From Tubiluchus corallicola (Eukaryota; Priapulida; Priapulimorpha; Priapulimorphida; Tubiluchidae), in NCBI GenBank assembly GCA_030141605.1, contig JAQGDQ010001682.1:1-29729 (forward strand): a DNA stretch of 29,729 nucleotides, written 5' to 3'. Of the stretch, positions 29,409 to 29,729 are shown piece by piece. The position numbers and the translations under genes were made by a program. The notes beneath the pieces are model-generated. The model did not search any database. It was not told the origin of the DNA and saw only the letters and a program-made list of their open reading frames with translations. The number at the start of each line of letters is the position of its first letter. Position 1 is the first letter of the stretch.

Positions 29409-29729
29409 GATTGAAATAGCTATTGCATTACAACGTTTAACTGCAGTCGATTTCTATTTCGCAATCATCATATTTTGATTACTAGGGAGCTTTAGCCTGT
29501 GAAGTACATGATCTTGGTACCAGAACTATACCAGAATCTTGGTCATTCTAGAATTTTCTCACTAAACGTTACAGCTGCATTAGTGAAATTGTTCTCTTAA
29601 CAATTGAACCCATTTGAAAACAATCGCTAATGTAGTTCCATTTCCCATTATTTTCATGAACATTCCAACTTTGAATACTAAACCAAACTTAAACTAAAGT
29701 TCTAAAGAATAAACAAACCATTGCTGATA
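28017..29729. repeat. Right arm of the large inverted repeat (continues beyond the window)
   Basis: Inverse complement of 22670-24382 with three substitutions seen (28219, 28177, 28068). Homology starts abruptly at 28017 and is unbroken to the last base, so its far end is not visible. Confidence 0.95.

Overview
This is animal nuclear DNA: AT-rich, with GT-AG introns, non-LTR retroposon debris, several families of short DNA transposons and long intronic minisatellites. A gustatory-receptor-like (GRL) gene, a family known from many invertebrates, together with a 5S rRNA-derived SINE and pogo/Tigger-type, hAT-like and foldback-like elements, points to an invertebrate metazoan, perhaps marine. 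The species cannot be named from the sequence.

The backbone is one + strand gene, SMC5, the coiled-coil ATPase of the SMC5/6 complex. Seven consecutive coding exons are visible (7558-7788, 10604-10795, 11148-11270, 13539-13664, 14759-14854, 19358-19492, 27717-27809). They total 332 codons, and every exon is a whole number of codons, so all junctions are phase 0. They encode the region just after the hinge, the C-terminal coiled coil, the conserved W-L-x-P-L segment and the start of the C-terminal ATPase head. The N-terminal exons (Walker A, hinge) and the final exons (signature motif, Walker B) are not in the window. Most of the remaining sequence is SMC5 intron filled with repeats.

Layout. 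1-7557: sequence upstream of the first visible SMC5 exon, with a 5S-derived SINE (264-800), a minus-strand 7TM gustatory-receptor-like gene (2557-3693), a 91-bp tandem repeat, retroposon tails, a hAT-like MITE and a LINE 3' fragment. 7789-10603: a G-rich, C-poor minisatellite of about 1.7 kb and a 0.5 kb MITE ending 65 bp before exon 2. 11271-13538: a long TTGA microsatellite and a pogo-like MITE with TA target duplication. 14855-19357: a pogo MITE and a 3.1 kb foldback-like element, whose left arm is about 56 copies of a 42-bp repeat and whose right arm is a short inverted array of a related 40-bp repeat. 19493-27716: an 8.2 kb intron with a 146-bp tandem repeat, one hAT-like MITE, three pogo MITEs (two keeping a transposase C-terminus), a CRE-containing 33-bp repeat and an intronless gene for a secreted-type cysteine-rich, poly-threonine protein (22991-24499). 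After SMC5 exon 7, an almost perfect inverted copy of that gene (28005-29408) runs to the end of the window, truncated at its 3' end.

The most unusual features are the near-identical palindromic duplication of the unknown cysteine-rich gene around an SMC5 exon, the foldback-like minisatellite element, and the fact that both large sense-strand minisatellites repeat consensus 5' splice sites dozens of times. The first must be separated from an assembly artefact before it is interpreted.
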